Shown: positions 1 through 12,130 of the stretch, piece by piece | Numbering within the stretch: position 1 is the first letter of the stretch | How the letters are laid out: every line of letters starts with the position of its first letter | From: Chromera velia | Taxonomy: Eukaryota; Sar; Chromeraceae | Direction: 5' to 3' | NCBI GenBank assembly: GCA_018398765.1 | Contig: JAHBMJ010005769.1 | Coordinates: 1-64,000 of the forward strand | Length of the DNA: 64,000 nt | The notes under the pieces: model-generated | Seen by the model: the letters and a program-made list of their open reading frames with translations, nothing else | Told to the model about the DNA's origin: nothing | The model's database searches: none | Position numbers and translations under genes: made by a program

Positions 1-3000
1 GTTTTTGATGGACAGTCTGGAGGGAGGGGATCGGGCTCTTCTTCCTCTTCTCAGTCGTCTGGCTCTCAGGGAGCCCCTCCTATATGCCGCACTTGCGGCA
101 ATCGGCACTCCGTCTCTGTGCAGTGCCGAGCTACGCAGGAAGACGCCCCCCCGTGCAGGGCGTGCGGAGAGAAGGGACATTGGGACAGGGCCCCTGTGTG
201 CAAGAAGAACTCTGGGGGGAGAGGGGGCAGCAGCGGCTGCCCCTGACTACGCTCGGGAGGGTTAAGAGATGTGCGGGCTGGGGGGGGGATCCGCCTCCGA
301 AATTCTTTCGGGCCCCTCAGCACTGCAGATGATGAAGGCGGAGAGGTGGAGCGTGTGGGGGCAGCAGGGGGAAAAGAGGATTCGAGATGGGTGTGGAGAA
401 AGAAATTCCCCGTTGCCGACACTGGTTGCAGTCGGCATTTGATTGGGGGGGATCTCGAGGACTCGATTGTTTCCCGTCGCCCTCGTGAGTTTCGGTATGA
501 GGAAGCCTCTGGCGGGGAGATGATTTGTGCAGAAGAAGTGGAGGTGTCACCTGTCCTTGAGGGGGTGGATGGGAATCCCGTTTCCCCTCTCTTTCGGGGA
601 GCTTTCAAATCGTCAGTGCCGATTTCTCTCCTTTCAGTGAGGGGCTGTCGCATGCAGAAAGTTGACTCTCCTTTTTGGGCTGAATTTCCTGGGAGGGGGG
701 GTGGGACAGTGAAAGCTCGGTTGTATGAAAGGGATGGGGTACATGTAGTGCGTGTCCTCTCTCCTTTTTCCTCCTCAAAATCTTATTTAAGTTCAGACAG
801 CGACGACTGTGTGTTTCTGACTATTTCTTCAGATTCTTCTTCTTTTGTTTCTTCAGGCGCCGATGAGGCGGCCAGACTGGTGCCTGACAAGGCGAAGCTC
901 TCTGTCTCCTGGGCCCAGCGTTGCACAGAGCACATGTCTCCATTTGAGTTGAATGTGTGGCATGGTAGGTTTGGGCATGCAACTGGGTCTCGGCTGTATG
1001 CGACTTTCAAAGAGAAGAGAATGGCTCACAAAGTGACCGTGCAGGAGTGTATTGATTTGGTAGACTGCCATGAATGTCGGGAAGTGAATAAAGAAATGAA
1101 AAGGATTCCTGCAAGGTAGAGGGGGTGCATGCCCGCTCGTGTTAGATCGCATTGGTGTTATGATCTTCTTTTCCTGTCTGGTGGTATCCCCGCCAGTCTT
1201 TTGACGGAGAAGAAAGGAAGACTGATGGATGGAATGATTCTTGGGTGCAAGTCACATGCAGTCAGACATCTCTGTTCAGTTGTGTGTCGGTATGAACCTC
1301 GTCTTGGAAAGTTCGAGGTCGTGCAGACAGATAATGGGGGGGAATTCACAGGTAACAAGAAAGGACAATACGATGATTTTTGCCAGAAAGAGAGAGTCTA
1401 CCATCGTAGGGGGGCGGATTACACACCGCAACATCAAAGGGCGGGGGAGAGATCAAATCGAACCGTTAAACGTCTCCTTCGGAAAGTGAGGAGGCAGACG
1501 GGTCTCCCTCCCTACTGCGAGAAGTGGCTCTTTCATGGAGTGGTGCAGGAACTCAACAACTGTGTCTCCACAGTCACCGGTCAGTCTGCTGTGCGTGCGA
1601 CTTTTGGGGAAGAGCGCTCCGCAGAGATTCCTTCTCTTACTGTAGGTGATCGTGTGTGTGTGTATGACAGTCGACCGAGGAAAAAGAATGAAGAGCCCAT
1701 TCATGGGGTCGAGGGGTTCTTTGGGGGAATTGAGACTTCAAATGTTGTGACTGTGATAATTAAAAAGAACAATGGATGGAAGCCGATTCGTCTGCCTCCC
1801 TCCTCTGTGTCCCTTGTCTCCTGGAGAGGCATGGACAGCAATTCTTTTCCTTCTTCTCTTTCTCCGTCTGGGATGTCTTCAGGAATGGGGGGTGAAAGGA
1901 AGGGGGTGGTGGATGACGATTGTGCGGCCTCCGTTGTTGATGTTGAGGAGGTGAGCGCACAGGCCGGAGATTTTCCTCCTGCCTGTTTCTCTTCTTCTTT
2001 TAGTTCCGTTCGTTTCTTTCCTGATGTCCCTCGTACTGCTACTCGTTTGTGTGAGCGACTTCTTGCATCTCCGGAGACAGCAAACTCCGGGGATGTGCAA
2101 ACTTCTTCTCTCTCCCCTCAGGGTGCTGCTCATATGCAGCTTCAGTCAGGTCAACTGGAGATGCATGCAGAGCAGAAAGGGGGGGATGAGGGGGAGGAGA
2201 CAGAAGGAAGAATCGATGTGGAGGGGGACTCAGAGCCTAGAAGGGGTGCCAGAAGGCAGCCTAAGAGAGAAGGAAGAGAAGAGAGAGAGGCTGTGCCACT
2301 CTCACCTATCGCTGAAGATGTTGAGTTGGAGTGGAAAGAGGAGAGCGATGGGAATGCGCTTCGTGCGCAGGAAGATGAAGGTGAGAAGGAGGTGTGTGGT
2401 GCACAGGAAGATGAAGAGAAAGAAGAAACGCTGAGGAAGCGTCTAGGGAAGTTAAAGGAAGAGCTCGCGCGATTGATAGAAGAAAAGAAAAAGAGGAGAC
2501 GTCCTCTTACGCGGGTCGTTCCTGTTGACCCGAAAGTTGTCAAAGAAATGATGGAACATGCATGTCAATCCCAGGAAGGGGCACATCGATGCCACTCCGG
2601 ATGAGGTGGCAGAAGGATTGTTTGAAGGCGCGATGCAAAATGAGTTGGAGAGGTTCATTGAGGAAACTGTGTTTGCTCGGGGGGTGCACATGCCTCGGAG
2701 GAGAAAGGCAATGCGCTGCCGATGGGTACTCACATGGAAGAAGAAAGGAGGGAAAAGGGTAGCAAAGGCTCGGCTTGTTGTGAAGGGTTTTCAGGATGAT
2801 TGCAAAACTCTGCGGACGTACAGTGGCACAGCAGACTGGTGGAGTGTCCTACTTGTCCTCTCTTTTGCTTCCACCAAGGGGTAGAACTGTGCCAAATCAG
2901 ATGTCCGGACTGCATTTCTGACTGCAGAAATGAAAGATGATGTGTTTGTCCGCATGCCTGAGAAAATGCCTTCTGGTCTACCTTCCTGGCTGTCTGCTGG

Positions 3001-4466
3001 TTCTGTTTTTCGATTGAATCATGCAATGTATGGGTTGGCTAATGCGCCTCGCCTGTACACTGACAGCTTCAGGAAGATTGCAAAAGAAGAGGGGTGGGAA
3101 GAGTTGAGAGAGAGCGTGTTTATCAAGAAGGAAGAGAAGGGAGAAATCGTTGCTGTCATGGTGATGCATGTAGACGATTTACTCATCTTTGCTGCTGACC
3201 CCGTCTCTCACTTTGCGCCCATTCAGAAGAGACTGAAAATGGATGAGCCTGAAGAGTTGAAGGAAGGAGAGAGTTTCGAGTACATTGGGATGACTCTCAA
3301 GAGAACGAAGGACGGGTATGAGATCGGACAGAAGGAATACCTCGAGTCAGTCAAAATAGACGAGAGCCTTCTGCATGGAGGTCGACTAAATGCATCCATC
3401 CTTGACCCTGTGCTTGCTGAGGAAGTGAAAGAAGAGCTGGTTCCTCTCATGCAGAAATGCACAGGTGTGACAGGGTGAGTCGCTCGCACTCTCCCCTCCG
3501 TTGCTTTCCTTTTTAGTGAGTTGTCTCGTTGGTTTTCTCATCTTTCCCCTGACAAGGTTGAGGGGGTGTTGCGTCTTCTGCTTCATGCACAGCAGACAGA
3601 AAGCCCTCTTGTGTTCACTCCCTGTCCCAATCCGAAGATTGTCTCTTTTCATGATGGTTCTTTCTCTCTGTCTTGGGGGGAGGGACGGGCAGGGTTTGAA
3701 GCATTCCTTGTAGACCAGGGTGAATCAATTGAGTCAATGCATGAATCGAATCTCTTTGCTTGGAGGAGCAGTCGGATCAAGAGATGTCTGACTTCGAGTA
3801 CTTCTTCTGAGTTGTGTGCATAGCATGACATAGTGAAGCGTGCATATACATGGAAGTCGTTCGCAGAGGGGTTGTGACAAAAGAAAATCCCAATCGAATT
3901 TATGACAGACTCTGCTCCTCTCATGGAGCAGCTCGAATCTGGACAGATGAAGTCGGAACCACGTTTGCAGGGCATGCTTCAGTTTGTTTGACAGGAATTG
4001 AGAGCAATGAAAGCAAAGACTCTCTGGTGTCCCACCGATCGCATGAGAGCAGACAGGTAGACAAAGTTGAAGCTGACGAAAGATAAGGGCAGTCAATATG
4101 TGCCTCCATCTCATGTGTCTGTTGCGAAGACAGGTGCGAGACGCAAATTGATTGATTTTGCAAAGAAGGTTCAATTTGTTCAGTGATCCAACATTGCACT
4201 GGATATTGCATTTTGGATCAGAGGGTGATTGTAAGGGCTCAGGGTGCATTGGCCCGCCGCCTGACCCGCCGCCGCATCTTAGTGAGATATGTGGTATGGG
4301 CGCGCTTCGTGCATTAAATTAATTCAGAGTGAGAGTGACAGTTGAATACAATAACAGCGAACAACAGACTGAATAGTAGGAGAGGAGGAGTATCCCCTCT
4401 CTGTCAGTTCTCTCTTCATGAAATGATCAGATCAAGTATTCTCTATGAGACTCATATACCCTTACA
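1..4466 (+). mobile_element. Ty1/copia-type LTR retrotransposon fossil, 5' end outside window
   Basis: Parts follow the copia order on the plus strand. Two CCHC gag knuckles lie around 84-230. An aspartic protease with a DTG box (VADTGCSRHLIGG) is near 411-450. A GAG-pre-integrase zinc region (WHGRFGH, then CHECREVNKE) is near 958-1100. The integrase core with DNGGEFTG is near 1320-1500. A long acidic Lys/Glu-rich linker covers 1750-2550. Reverse transcriptase covers about 2600-3478, with the catalytic box as HVDDLLIF near 3168. RNase H covers about 3520-4180. Integrase lying before RT is the Ty1/copia arrangement. The element ends in one recognisable LTR at 4230-4466; the other LTR and most of gag lie left of the window. 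The coding region is broken, with several interruptions, so this is an old, inactive copy. Family assignment is firm; age cannot be set without the second LTR. Confidence 0.9.
4230..4466 (+). repeat. 3' LTR of the copia element
   Basis: The segment begins TGTAAGGG and ends CCCTTACA, so the ends form an 8-bp inverted TG...CA pair typical of LTRs. A purine-rich tract (AGAGGGTGAT) sits directly in front, as expected for the polypurine tract. It follows the RNase H region at once. No second copy is in the window, so the call rests on terminal structure and position. Confidence 0.75.
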
Positions 4467-6212
4467 GAACTGACACCCGGACGGCTCCACCGGAGGCCAA
4501 GGCGCCTCCTCACTGCTCTCTTCCTTCTTTCTTTGCTCTCTGCCCGCATGTGGGAAGCCGACGCACCCAGGCGCCCTCCCCCACCGCCCGATCTGGAGGC
4601 CCGCCATCTGCTTGCATGGATTGGGGGGTTCGGGGGCGACATCAACGTAGCCCTTCACTCTATGGAAGGCAACATACCACCCCAGGAGGCTAGGGAGGGG
4701 GCGGGAGACGCACAGAACGGGGGAAGGCGTGACAAAGTCTTAGAAGGAGACGACCGTCTGATGGCAGACGTAGATACGTCAGAGCAGTCCCCAAGAGACA
4801 GGCCATCCAGACCTCCCTTGAGAGTGCCCCTAGAGGAGAGGTTCACCCGTCATCCCCACCCAACGCAGAGATGGGCAAATCCGATCTTAGCAGCGACGGC
4901 CCCAGCGCAGAGAGAGACAGCGGGATCGGCAACCAACTCCACGGGACCCCTTTTCCCCACCCGTTCAGCAAACAACAAATGAAAAATATGAAACGCGCCA
5001 TTGCCAGGACCTGCGCGCCCACGCACACCCGGCTCCTCACAGGAGGGGAACGACAATGCAGCCGCAGCGTCAAGTGCCGCAGCAGTGGCTGCAGCAGTTC
5101 CAGCGATGGGGGTCACTGGCAGGTTTGGCTTGAGGCCTGTCACGGATTCTCTGTAGTCCCTTGCGGGTATGGGGGCCCAGACAGAGGCGGCAGTTTCCCG
5201 GTTTGTTCACCCATCGCAGAGAGTATCAACAGTGGAGCATATGCTCGCTCAGCGGCGCCAGGCGGGAGAAGGGGGGGGGGAAGACGAAGAAAGGCGAGCC
5301 CCAGGGGGGGATTTTTCATCAGGATTGCCAAGGCGGACGGAGAACAGGCAGGAGGCCGGAGGAGAGAATGCAGCGTCGGACTCAGACCCAGAAGAAGAGA
5401 GGGAGATCGTTTTTGAGGGACAGCAGGACGACTGCCAGAGCACAAACGGTGACAGGCAACTACAGGCATAAACAGATGAGAGCATGGTAGATCAGGGCGC
5501 TGACGAGGCAAGAGGGACGTCAAGCGGAGGAGAAGGAAGGGACAGAGATACGCAGGGGGATGGGAAAATGCCCGCAGTCCCAGAAGAAGGAGGAAGTCAC
5601 ACGGGGTCTCAAGGCCCGGAGGCGCAGGCAGCGGCCGGCAACGCCAGTGAAGCAGCACGTCACCCCAACAGTGGCGGGACTGACGCAACAGCAGCAGCAG
5701 CAGCAGCATCAGTGCCGCAGGCACGCCGGCGCGATGGGCCCGAGGACAACACAAGCGACGTGGAGAGTGAAGACGAACAGGGGCCTGAAGAAGCGTCAGA
5801 TCGTGCAACAGATTGGGAAGAGCGCTGGGCTTATTGGGATTCAGTCAACTGGGAAGAAGCCTGGGATGATTTAGATATTCCAACAGTCCGTCGTGTGGAC
5901 GGGAGACTCCGCCCTGCCTTGGCTGTAGTGCTTGAGGAGATAGTTGACCGCCTTGGAGATGAAAGTGCGGTTAGGGCGGAGCGAGCGTGGAAGCTCCTTG
6001 CGTATTTCCCCTCTCTTTTCCTTAGGCAAGACAGAAAAGGGGGGCAGGCCTCTTTTGCGGCCAGACACAGGAGGATCAAGGCTTTCTGGGAGGGCGATTT
6101 TGGGGGCTTAGTGAGGCTTTTACGGGACGATGTGGTCTTGTTGCGGGAACGACAGCAGAGAGGGAGAGAGCGGAGGTCCCACAGGTCTGTGCAACAATGA
6201 GCGGAGGACGAT

Positions 6213-7190
6213 TTGGAGTCAAAAAGGAAACAGGTGAAGGGACTGGTAGAGGAAGGGGCGCTGTCGAAAGCAGCGTCGCGGCTCCAGTCGCTCGGTGTTG
6301 CGCCTGCCACAGTAGCGACCTTAAGAAAAATGGCCGGCATGTTCCCGCGTAGGGCGACCCCTCTCCGCCTCCGTCAAGTGCAGCAGACACAGTCTCAATC
6401 CCAGTCACAGTCCCAATCTCCATCTTTCATCCTCTCCCGGGAGAATCTTCTGGAGGCGGTGCGATCTGCACTAAGAGGGTCGGCCCAAGGAGTCACAGGA
6501 TGGCGTTATGAACATCTGTCGTTCTTCTTTCCCAGAGATGGCTCGTCACAAGCACGCATCCTTCGCATAGCAACCTGCCTGGCAGCAGGGGACGCACCTG
6601 TGGGATTCCTTACGCTGCTAGCAGGGGGGCGATGTTTTGCACTGAGAAAAGATGCCCAGGGGTCAAAAGTCCGCCCGATTGTGGTGGGGGATGTCTTACG
6701 AAGGTGGGTGATCAGGTCTATCCTGCTGGAATACGGGAAGGAGTTCGAAACACACTTAGGCCCTCTTCAGTTCGCAGTCCGGACGCGAGCAGGGATGGAA
6801 AAGCTTTTTCGCAGTGTGCAAACGTGTTTGCAGCGCTCTCCCTCGTCGGCGGTCCTGAACCTCGATACAGAGAATGCGTTTAATGCATGTGACCGCCAGG
6901 TACTCATGGATGAGCTGCACACCCATTTTCCGCACCTGTATCCGTTTTTCGTACTCTGGTATGGCACCCCTTCGGACCTGGTCTTCGGAAGATCAAGTGT
7001 GAGGAGGGGGTACAGCAGGGAGACGTTGCAGGGCCCCTCTTTTTCTGCCTAGGGCTGAAACCCTCCCTTGGACGCCTTCTTAACGATCTACAGGGAAAGC
7101 ACGAAGGTAAGGGGTGTTTTGTTGGGGCATTTATGGACGACGTATCCATAGTTTTCCCACTCAGCTCGACAGCATTCTTCATGCCTGGAG
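6213..7190 (+). pseudogene. Reverse transcriptase domain of the R2-type LINE
   Basis: Open from 6213 to 7052. Recognisable RT blocks are KVRPIVVGDVLRRW (about 6667-6710), LDTENAFNACDR (about 6858-6895, the first catalytic Asp block) and, in the next frame, a GVQQGDVAGPLF block (about 7010-7045) and an FMDD box (about 7131-7142) in place of the usual YADD. The change of frame lies between the NAFN block and the GVQQGD block, in a G-rich stretch near 7005-7012. An in-frame TGA at 6198-6200 separates it from the upstream part of the same protein. The RT family is inferred from these blocks and from the C-terminal Cys/His plus nuclease region downstream. Confidence 0.8.
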
Positions 7191-7566
7191 AGTCAGCGCC
7201 GCCCGCCTACAAGAGTTTGGCCTAGCGCTCTATCCAGGTAAGAGTTCTGTTCACTCCCCCCTATAGCGACACATGCAACAGTGTCCTTATACTTGCCCTC
7301 CAGGAATCGTCCCGTCTTTGACGGGCTTTCGTTTGTGTGGGGTGGCGAACGGGACTACAGCCTACGAGAAAGCCCATTTCCAGGAGAAGGTGCATGCATG
7401 AAGCGAAGGCGTTGGGGAAAGCGATTGAGGAATACGGTGATCCACAGGGGGCGCATCTCCTTTTTTGTTTTTTTGTGTTGCCAAAGCTCATCTATCTCAC
7501 CCACATCATGGGGGATGTGATGCAACGCACCGACTGGGCGGCGGAAGATAGGGAGTTGGGAGAGTC

Positions 7567-8639
7567 ATGAGCAAGGGTGATGGGGTTCTCCCGATGGAGT
7601 GGGGGCAGGTGAGCGAGCAAGCGTACCTACCACAGTACCAGGGGGGGTTGGGGCTCACTTGCTTTGACACAACTGCGGCAGCGGGGTTGGTAGGGTCCTG
7701 CGCGATCACTTTGGAAGCGGTGGTTGCTCGACTGGCTGGACAGTCGTTTCTAGGCCCCGCAGTCTCCGTCCAGGACCACCGGCAAGCTTTTCTCTCACTC
7801 CCTTGGTTGGTTGCATGTAAAGATGCCTTCGAGAGGGCTCAGCAGATGACGAAAGACATCAAGCTCAAGGCAGACCATCCCTTTCGTAAGCCGTGGGATG
7901 ATCAATCGCAGCGTTGGTGGTCCCACGGGGACTGGTATGTTCAGCAGAAGGTCGGGGACGCCCTAAATCGCACGCGCCGTACATGGTTTTCTTACCGTGT
8001 GCCGGTAGAAAAGCGTATTCGGCTGCATTCATGCTTTGGTAATGGAGCGTCAGGCTGGTTGAGTGCTATTCCGTCCCCCCTGCTGTCTACTATGTGGCTC
8101 TTCATGTCAGGCTGGGCCTGTCGATCCCCGAGATGTGGAGGGCGGGGGTTTGTGCATGTGGGGCCGCGCTGGATGTTCGGGGCCACCATGCTCAGAAGTA
8201 CCCAAATGGAGGGGGGGTAGTATGGAGGCACGAACAGGTAAAAGGTGCCTTCATGGAGATTCTTCGGGGTCTCCGTCACACCCATGTCTTAGAGGAGACC
8301 ACTTTTGGGCATCTGGGGGTCGCTACAGATAGCCGCCTCCCTGATCGCCGCCACAAGCAAGTAGACATCTTCGCCTCTCTTTCGACAGGTGATACGATGG
8401 TTGCTGATGTGTCTGTCACTTTTCGCATTTCTTTTGATGCCGCCCGCCTGCGTACACGAGCAAAAACTGCAGGGGCAGCAGCCAGGACAAGGAGTGAGGA
8501 GAAGACACGGAAGTATGCAGCAGCTGTACATTCGGTAGGGCTTCGTTTCATCCCTCTCGTTTTCGAGTCGTTTGGTCGCCCTGACAAGGATTCTGATTCG
8601 AAACGGTCTCCTTTGTCAAGGAACTTGTTACCGTTGTAA
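7567..8639 (+). pseudogene. Post-RT thumb, zinc cluster and nuclease-like tail of the R2-type LINE
   Basis: Two overlapping frames (7567-8220 and 8094-8639) cover the part behind the RT. The first has YLPQYQGGLGLTCFD and RLHSCFGNGASGWLSAIPS, blocks that I associate with the thumb/linker of algal RT proteins. The second opens with RLGLSIPEMW, a CxC...HH cluster, then WRHEQV, VDIFASL, VADVSVTF and KTRKYAAAVHSVGLRFIPL. The last motifs fit a PD-(D/E)xK-type nuclease (Asp-rich strand, then a helix with Lys), but I cannot verify all catalytic positions. Reading switches frame around 8100-8200. Ends at a TAA at 8637-8639. Confidence 0.6.
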
Positions 8640-9765
8640 TGAATCGGGCGGGTGTGGTGTCAGAGGGGAGCATGAACACTGTACGGTCTCCGAGTCGTCT
8701 GACTGATCGGTATTGGAAGATCTTGGGCTGCACGCTGCAAAGGTATGTGGTGATCAATATCCTGACCTCTGCTTTCCATGACAGGGGTCAGCGCGGCCCT
8801 TTCCAACCGGCATCTCTCCTGGGGCAGGAGCTGTCCACACAGCTCTCCCACGATCGGGAGGTGTTTGTGCAGGGAGGGGCTGAGCAGGCAGCATAGGCGT
8901 CTACGCCGTTTTTGCATGCATGTGGTAGTCAACTTCGATTCTGATGGTATATAGTTTTCTTTGTTGGTTTTATATGCCCTCTTTGTGTATTAGCATGTTC
9001 GTCTGTAATCCGTGGGGCCTTTTTTATACGTGTTTGAGAGCTCATTCGGTTTTTTGGATCTCTTTGTATTTCGTACGAGGAGTCTGCTCCGTGTTTTCTC
9101 TTCATATCAAAAGCTTTTCACGTTCTTGTGGACAATGATGGAAGTTTGAGCTTGAGCTTTATGCTCGTCTGTACGTCCTGTTTTGTACTTGATTTGGCAT
9201 TGTCTTTCCTGGTTCTCTTTCGTGCGTGTGCTGTCCTTTGGTGTGTTCTGTTCTTCAGCATTTTTTCATCATGTGTCGTCGTGCAACGCCATGCTTCCGC
9301 TTGAGTATGCCACCGCGGAGCTCGTTTTTCTATATTTCGCTGATTGATTACTGCGGCCTAGTCGTATTGTTAAGCCGCCCTAGGGTTTTTACGGTGCTCT
9401 GACTTTCTAGCTCCTAGCGTACTTATGCATGTCGAACTTCACCGGTGTTTGATACCGGGCGGTGAGCTCTGTGATGACATTTGTACTCATGTGTCTGATG
9501 ATCGAAAGTGTATGATCGGTAGTTTAAGGCCGTAGCTGGATATTTTGAAGGAGCCGAAAAGGCAAACTTCGGACAGTGTTGCAACCGAGAAACAAGAATG
9601 ATGATTGAGGGTCTTGTTATTTATGTCGCGTCTCCATGTTGTCCCCATTTATTAGGAGCAGATCTAGCAGAAGGTCTAAGAGCAATAAAGAACAAGTCTA
9701 CTCCGAGAAACAAAATTTTTTTTGAATAATTTTGAATAAAAAAAGTAGAAGAAGTAATATTTGTA
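8640..9765. other. Non-coding stretch after the R2-type LINE
   Basis: T-rich DNA with no ORF of recognisable content on either strand. It may include the 3' UTR of the LINE that ends at 8639. I see no tandem structure, terminal repeat or RNA gene here. Confidence 0.5.
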
Positions 9766-9819
9766 GAGAACAAAATGAGCTTTAATGAAGGAGAGAACAA
9801 AATGAGCTTTAATGAAGGA
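9766..9819. repeat. Tandem duplication of a 27-bp unit
   Basis: The unit GAGAACAAAATGAGCTTTAA plus TGAAGGA occurs twice head to tail without a change. The block sits in A-rich DNA between two retroelements. Probably a local slippage duplication. Confidence 0.8.
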
Positions 9820-9854
9820 AAAAGCAACCTCCTTGAACCTACTAGGTACCCGCT

Positions 9855-9897
9855 ATGTACCAGCTAGCTAGCTAGGTACCAGCTAGCCAGCTAGTGA
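9855..9897. repeat. GCTAG-rich palindromic cluster
   Basis: Short copies of GCTAGC and GGTACC alternate here and read nearly the same on both strands. Small inverted units of this kind can extrude hairpins. No function is visible. Confidence 0.5.
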
Positions 9898-9929
9898 ACC
9901 TAACTACCACGAAAAAAATTTTTTGGACC

Positions 9930-9975
9930 CCCCCCTTAAGGTACACTTCAGCCCTGAAATGTACCTTAAGGGGGG
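9930..9975. repeat. Strong hairpin, 20-21 bp arms
   Basis: The left arm CCCCCTTAAGGTACACTTCA (within 9931-9950) and the right arm at 9955-9974 are complementary with one mismatch. A four-base GCCC loop separates them. G/C runs flank both arms outside. It is isolated: no transposase or ORF pairs with it. Confidence 0.85.
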
Positions 9976-10637
9976 ACGAGGTCAGAGGGGCCCTTGTGGT
10001 ATGGTCGATGCAAAAAAAAAGAAGAGATGAGGCAGAAGGAGCGGTACAGCCGCCACCGGTACCCTCTAGGACGCAAGGCAGTCCACTTTATAGGGCTTTT
10101 TACCTCCCCGTTCGCTCTAGCCAGCATCCATTGCGTCGTTCCGGGCCTCTTCTCCATATGTATGACGCCTTTGGCCCGGGGCCCGCCCCCTACTCGGCAC
10201 GACCCGTCCCGGCCGGCCCCACCCGGACCCCCTCTGAGTGCACACGCCCCTCCCCCCCGGGACCAACACCCTTTCACAAGCACGGAGCTCTGTCTCTCTT
10301 GTCTACATAACTTTCTGCTACTCCCTCTGCAGCCTTTCTGGGTCTGACAACCGCTTTGTGACGCCCGGTCCGGATTCTGGGCCGCTTATCCTGGTCCGGC
10401 CATGGTGATGGCCAGCCTCGGCCCGACATGAACCCGGACTGTCCTCTCTACCCGTCGATCCCCCAGCAGCACGTAGAGCTCCCTCTCTATCCCTTCTGGT
10501 GCTCGGCTGTCCTCTCTCTCTATTGCTTTTCGTATATGCCTCTCTCACACCTCGCCCCAAGCCATCACATGTCCCCCGGTGGCACTGCCGTGCAACCCCA
10601 CCCCGCACCTCACCCCTCCAAGCCCCTAGAGCGACTG
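9976..10637. other. Pyrimidine- and C-rich non-coding stretch
   Basis: Overlapping open frames on both strands are Pro/Arg/Ser-rich and share no recognisable domain. They look like by-products of C-rich composition. No gene is supported. Confidence 0.5.
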
Positions 10638-11580
10638 ACCAAAGAAATAAAAGAGGCAGCCAACTAAGCTCCAGCTTCCCAACGTATACACGAGGAAGCC
10701 TTAAAGCCTGCATCCAGACAGACAGTATAAATAGAATGAGGGCAAGAAAGAAAAAGAGGAGTGGGCATCTCTCTGACAGAACGCAACCGCTTGCCCAGCG
10801 TAATATAAAGAGACGTTTACGGCCAGACTCACCAAAAGTCCTAGCACAAAGAGCTCCAGCTTCCCAACACATATACGAGGAAGCCTTAAAGCCTGCATCC
10901 AGACAGACAGCATAAATAGAATGAGGGCAAGAAAGAAAAAAAGGAGTGGGCATCTCTCTGACAGAACGTAACCGCTTGTCTAGCGTGACACAAAGAGACG
11001 CTTGCGGCCAGACTCACCAAAAATCCCAGCACAAAGAGCTCCAGCTCCCCAACGCACACACGAGGAAGCCTTAAAGCCTGCATCCAGACAGACAGTGTGA
11101 ATAGAATGAGGGCAAGAAAGAAAAAGAAGGATGGGCATCTCTCTGATAGAACGCAACCTCTTGCCGCCCTTGCACACAGAAACTCACAATCGTAAACTGT
11201 CAGTGACCAGAGAGACGACACGAAAGCAACTCTCCTTCCATACGAAGGGCACGAGGGAGCACCAAACCCTGCATCTACGCAGCCAGAATGAAAAGAAGGA
11301 TGGTTGAATAGAGGAACCTATGTGGATCATTCCCTGACATGAGTTGACCGACTGAAGCCGCGTTGTACCCAGAGATGCCCAACCCCCAACTGACCAAAGA
11401 GACAAGACGAACGCAACTCTTTCTACACACCAGAGGCAAGCAAGAGCTCCAAACTCCTACATCCATACCATATGAAGAGGAAGGAAAAAGGGTAAACAGA
11501 TGCATTAACGTAGGTCTTTCTGATATAACAATTAAAACCCCTTGCCCATACAAAGTGTTGTTTAAAAGGAGACGGTAAAG
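10638..11580. repeat. Tandem array with ~185-bp unit, three good copies plus decayed copies
   Basis: The segment starting GCTCCAGCT recurs at 10668, 10853 and 11038, exactly 185 bp apart. Shared blocks inside each unit are AGCCTTAAAGCCTGCATCCA, GAATGAGGGCAAGAAAG, GGGCATCTCTCTGA and GACTCACCAAAA. After 11190 the same order of blocks can still be followed through two more, much diverged units (for example CACCAAACCCTGCATCTACG near 11261-11280 and ACTGACCAAAGAGAC near 11390). Frames run through it on the minus strand but carry only repeated Leu/Ser/Arg text. I class it as a satellite-like minisatellite. Confidence 0.85.
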
Positions 11581-11599
11581 CTCAGCCCACCTCAAAAGT

Positions 11600-12130
11600 A
11601 TAGCCACACTACAGCACCGGCGCACGATCCCCAGCGACAGGCCCACAACAAGTGCACTCTACAGAAAATCTGCATAGCAACGTGGAGCTATAACTGAAGG
11701 AAATGAAGCGGGATCTTTTAATTTCTTCCTTGCTCTCTGACAGATGCCTCGGCCTGCAAAAGTATATAATCGGATTTCTACCGTACAGCCAAATATTCGG
11801 ATTAATTGGGATGCGTGCGTCAGTCAAGCGTGGCAGCCCACGTGGGCTGGTTGGGGCAGGCCGCGGCACAGACGCACGTATGTACGGTGCGGCGCTGCAT
11901 GCTATGCGCGGCATGCACGCAGACCCGCCGGCCTAGCCTGCCACTGTGCTACAACACTTCCAACCTTCACTCTTATACACTCCGGGCTCTAATTTAAAAC
12001 CTTTAAAAACAATAAAAGAATCGCTAAAAATACATTTAAACGATGTTGAATATGTTTAAACTAGTTTAAACTGTTTGTATATTTAAAAAAATTTTGGAGT
12101 CGGAATTAATGTTGGAGTCGGTCTGGTCCC
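11600..12130. other. Non-coding AT-rich junction before the LINE
   Basis: AT-rich, with repeated TTTAAA motifs from 11990 to 12090. No coding content seen on either strand. Confidence 0.4.

Larger units (their letters stand above)
4533..8639 (+). mobile_element. Decayed non-LTR retrotransposon with C-terminal endonuclease-like region
   Basis: One long reading frame (from about 4533 to about 7050), crossed by about four in-frame stops, followed by frame changes, carries a single multidomain protein. From the N end: an Ala/Glu-rich disordered region (4533-5780); a Trp/Arg-rich segment (5800-6200); a reverse transcriptase (about 6250-7190); a segment with Gly-Ala-rich RLHSCFGNGASGWLSAIPS (about 8020); a Cys/His cluster CACGAALDVRGHH (about 8150); and an endonuclease-like tail with VDIFASL and VADVSVTF (8360-8640). 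RT followed by a Cys/His motif and a restriction-like nuclease is the layout of R2-type LINEs, not of APE-type LINEs. No LTR flanks it. The 3' end is not marked by a clear poly(A) tail, so the right limit is set by the coding end. Dead copy. Confidence 0.75.

Noticed and set aside
10638-11580. Possible CRISPR array
   Set aside because: Units are contiguous 185-bp repeats without unique spacers, in a eukaryotic context; it is a tandem minisatellite.
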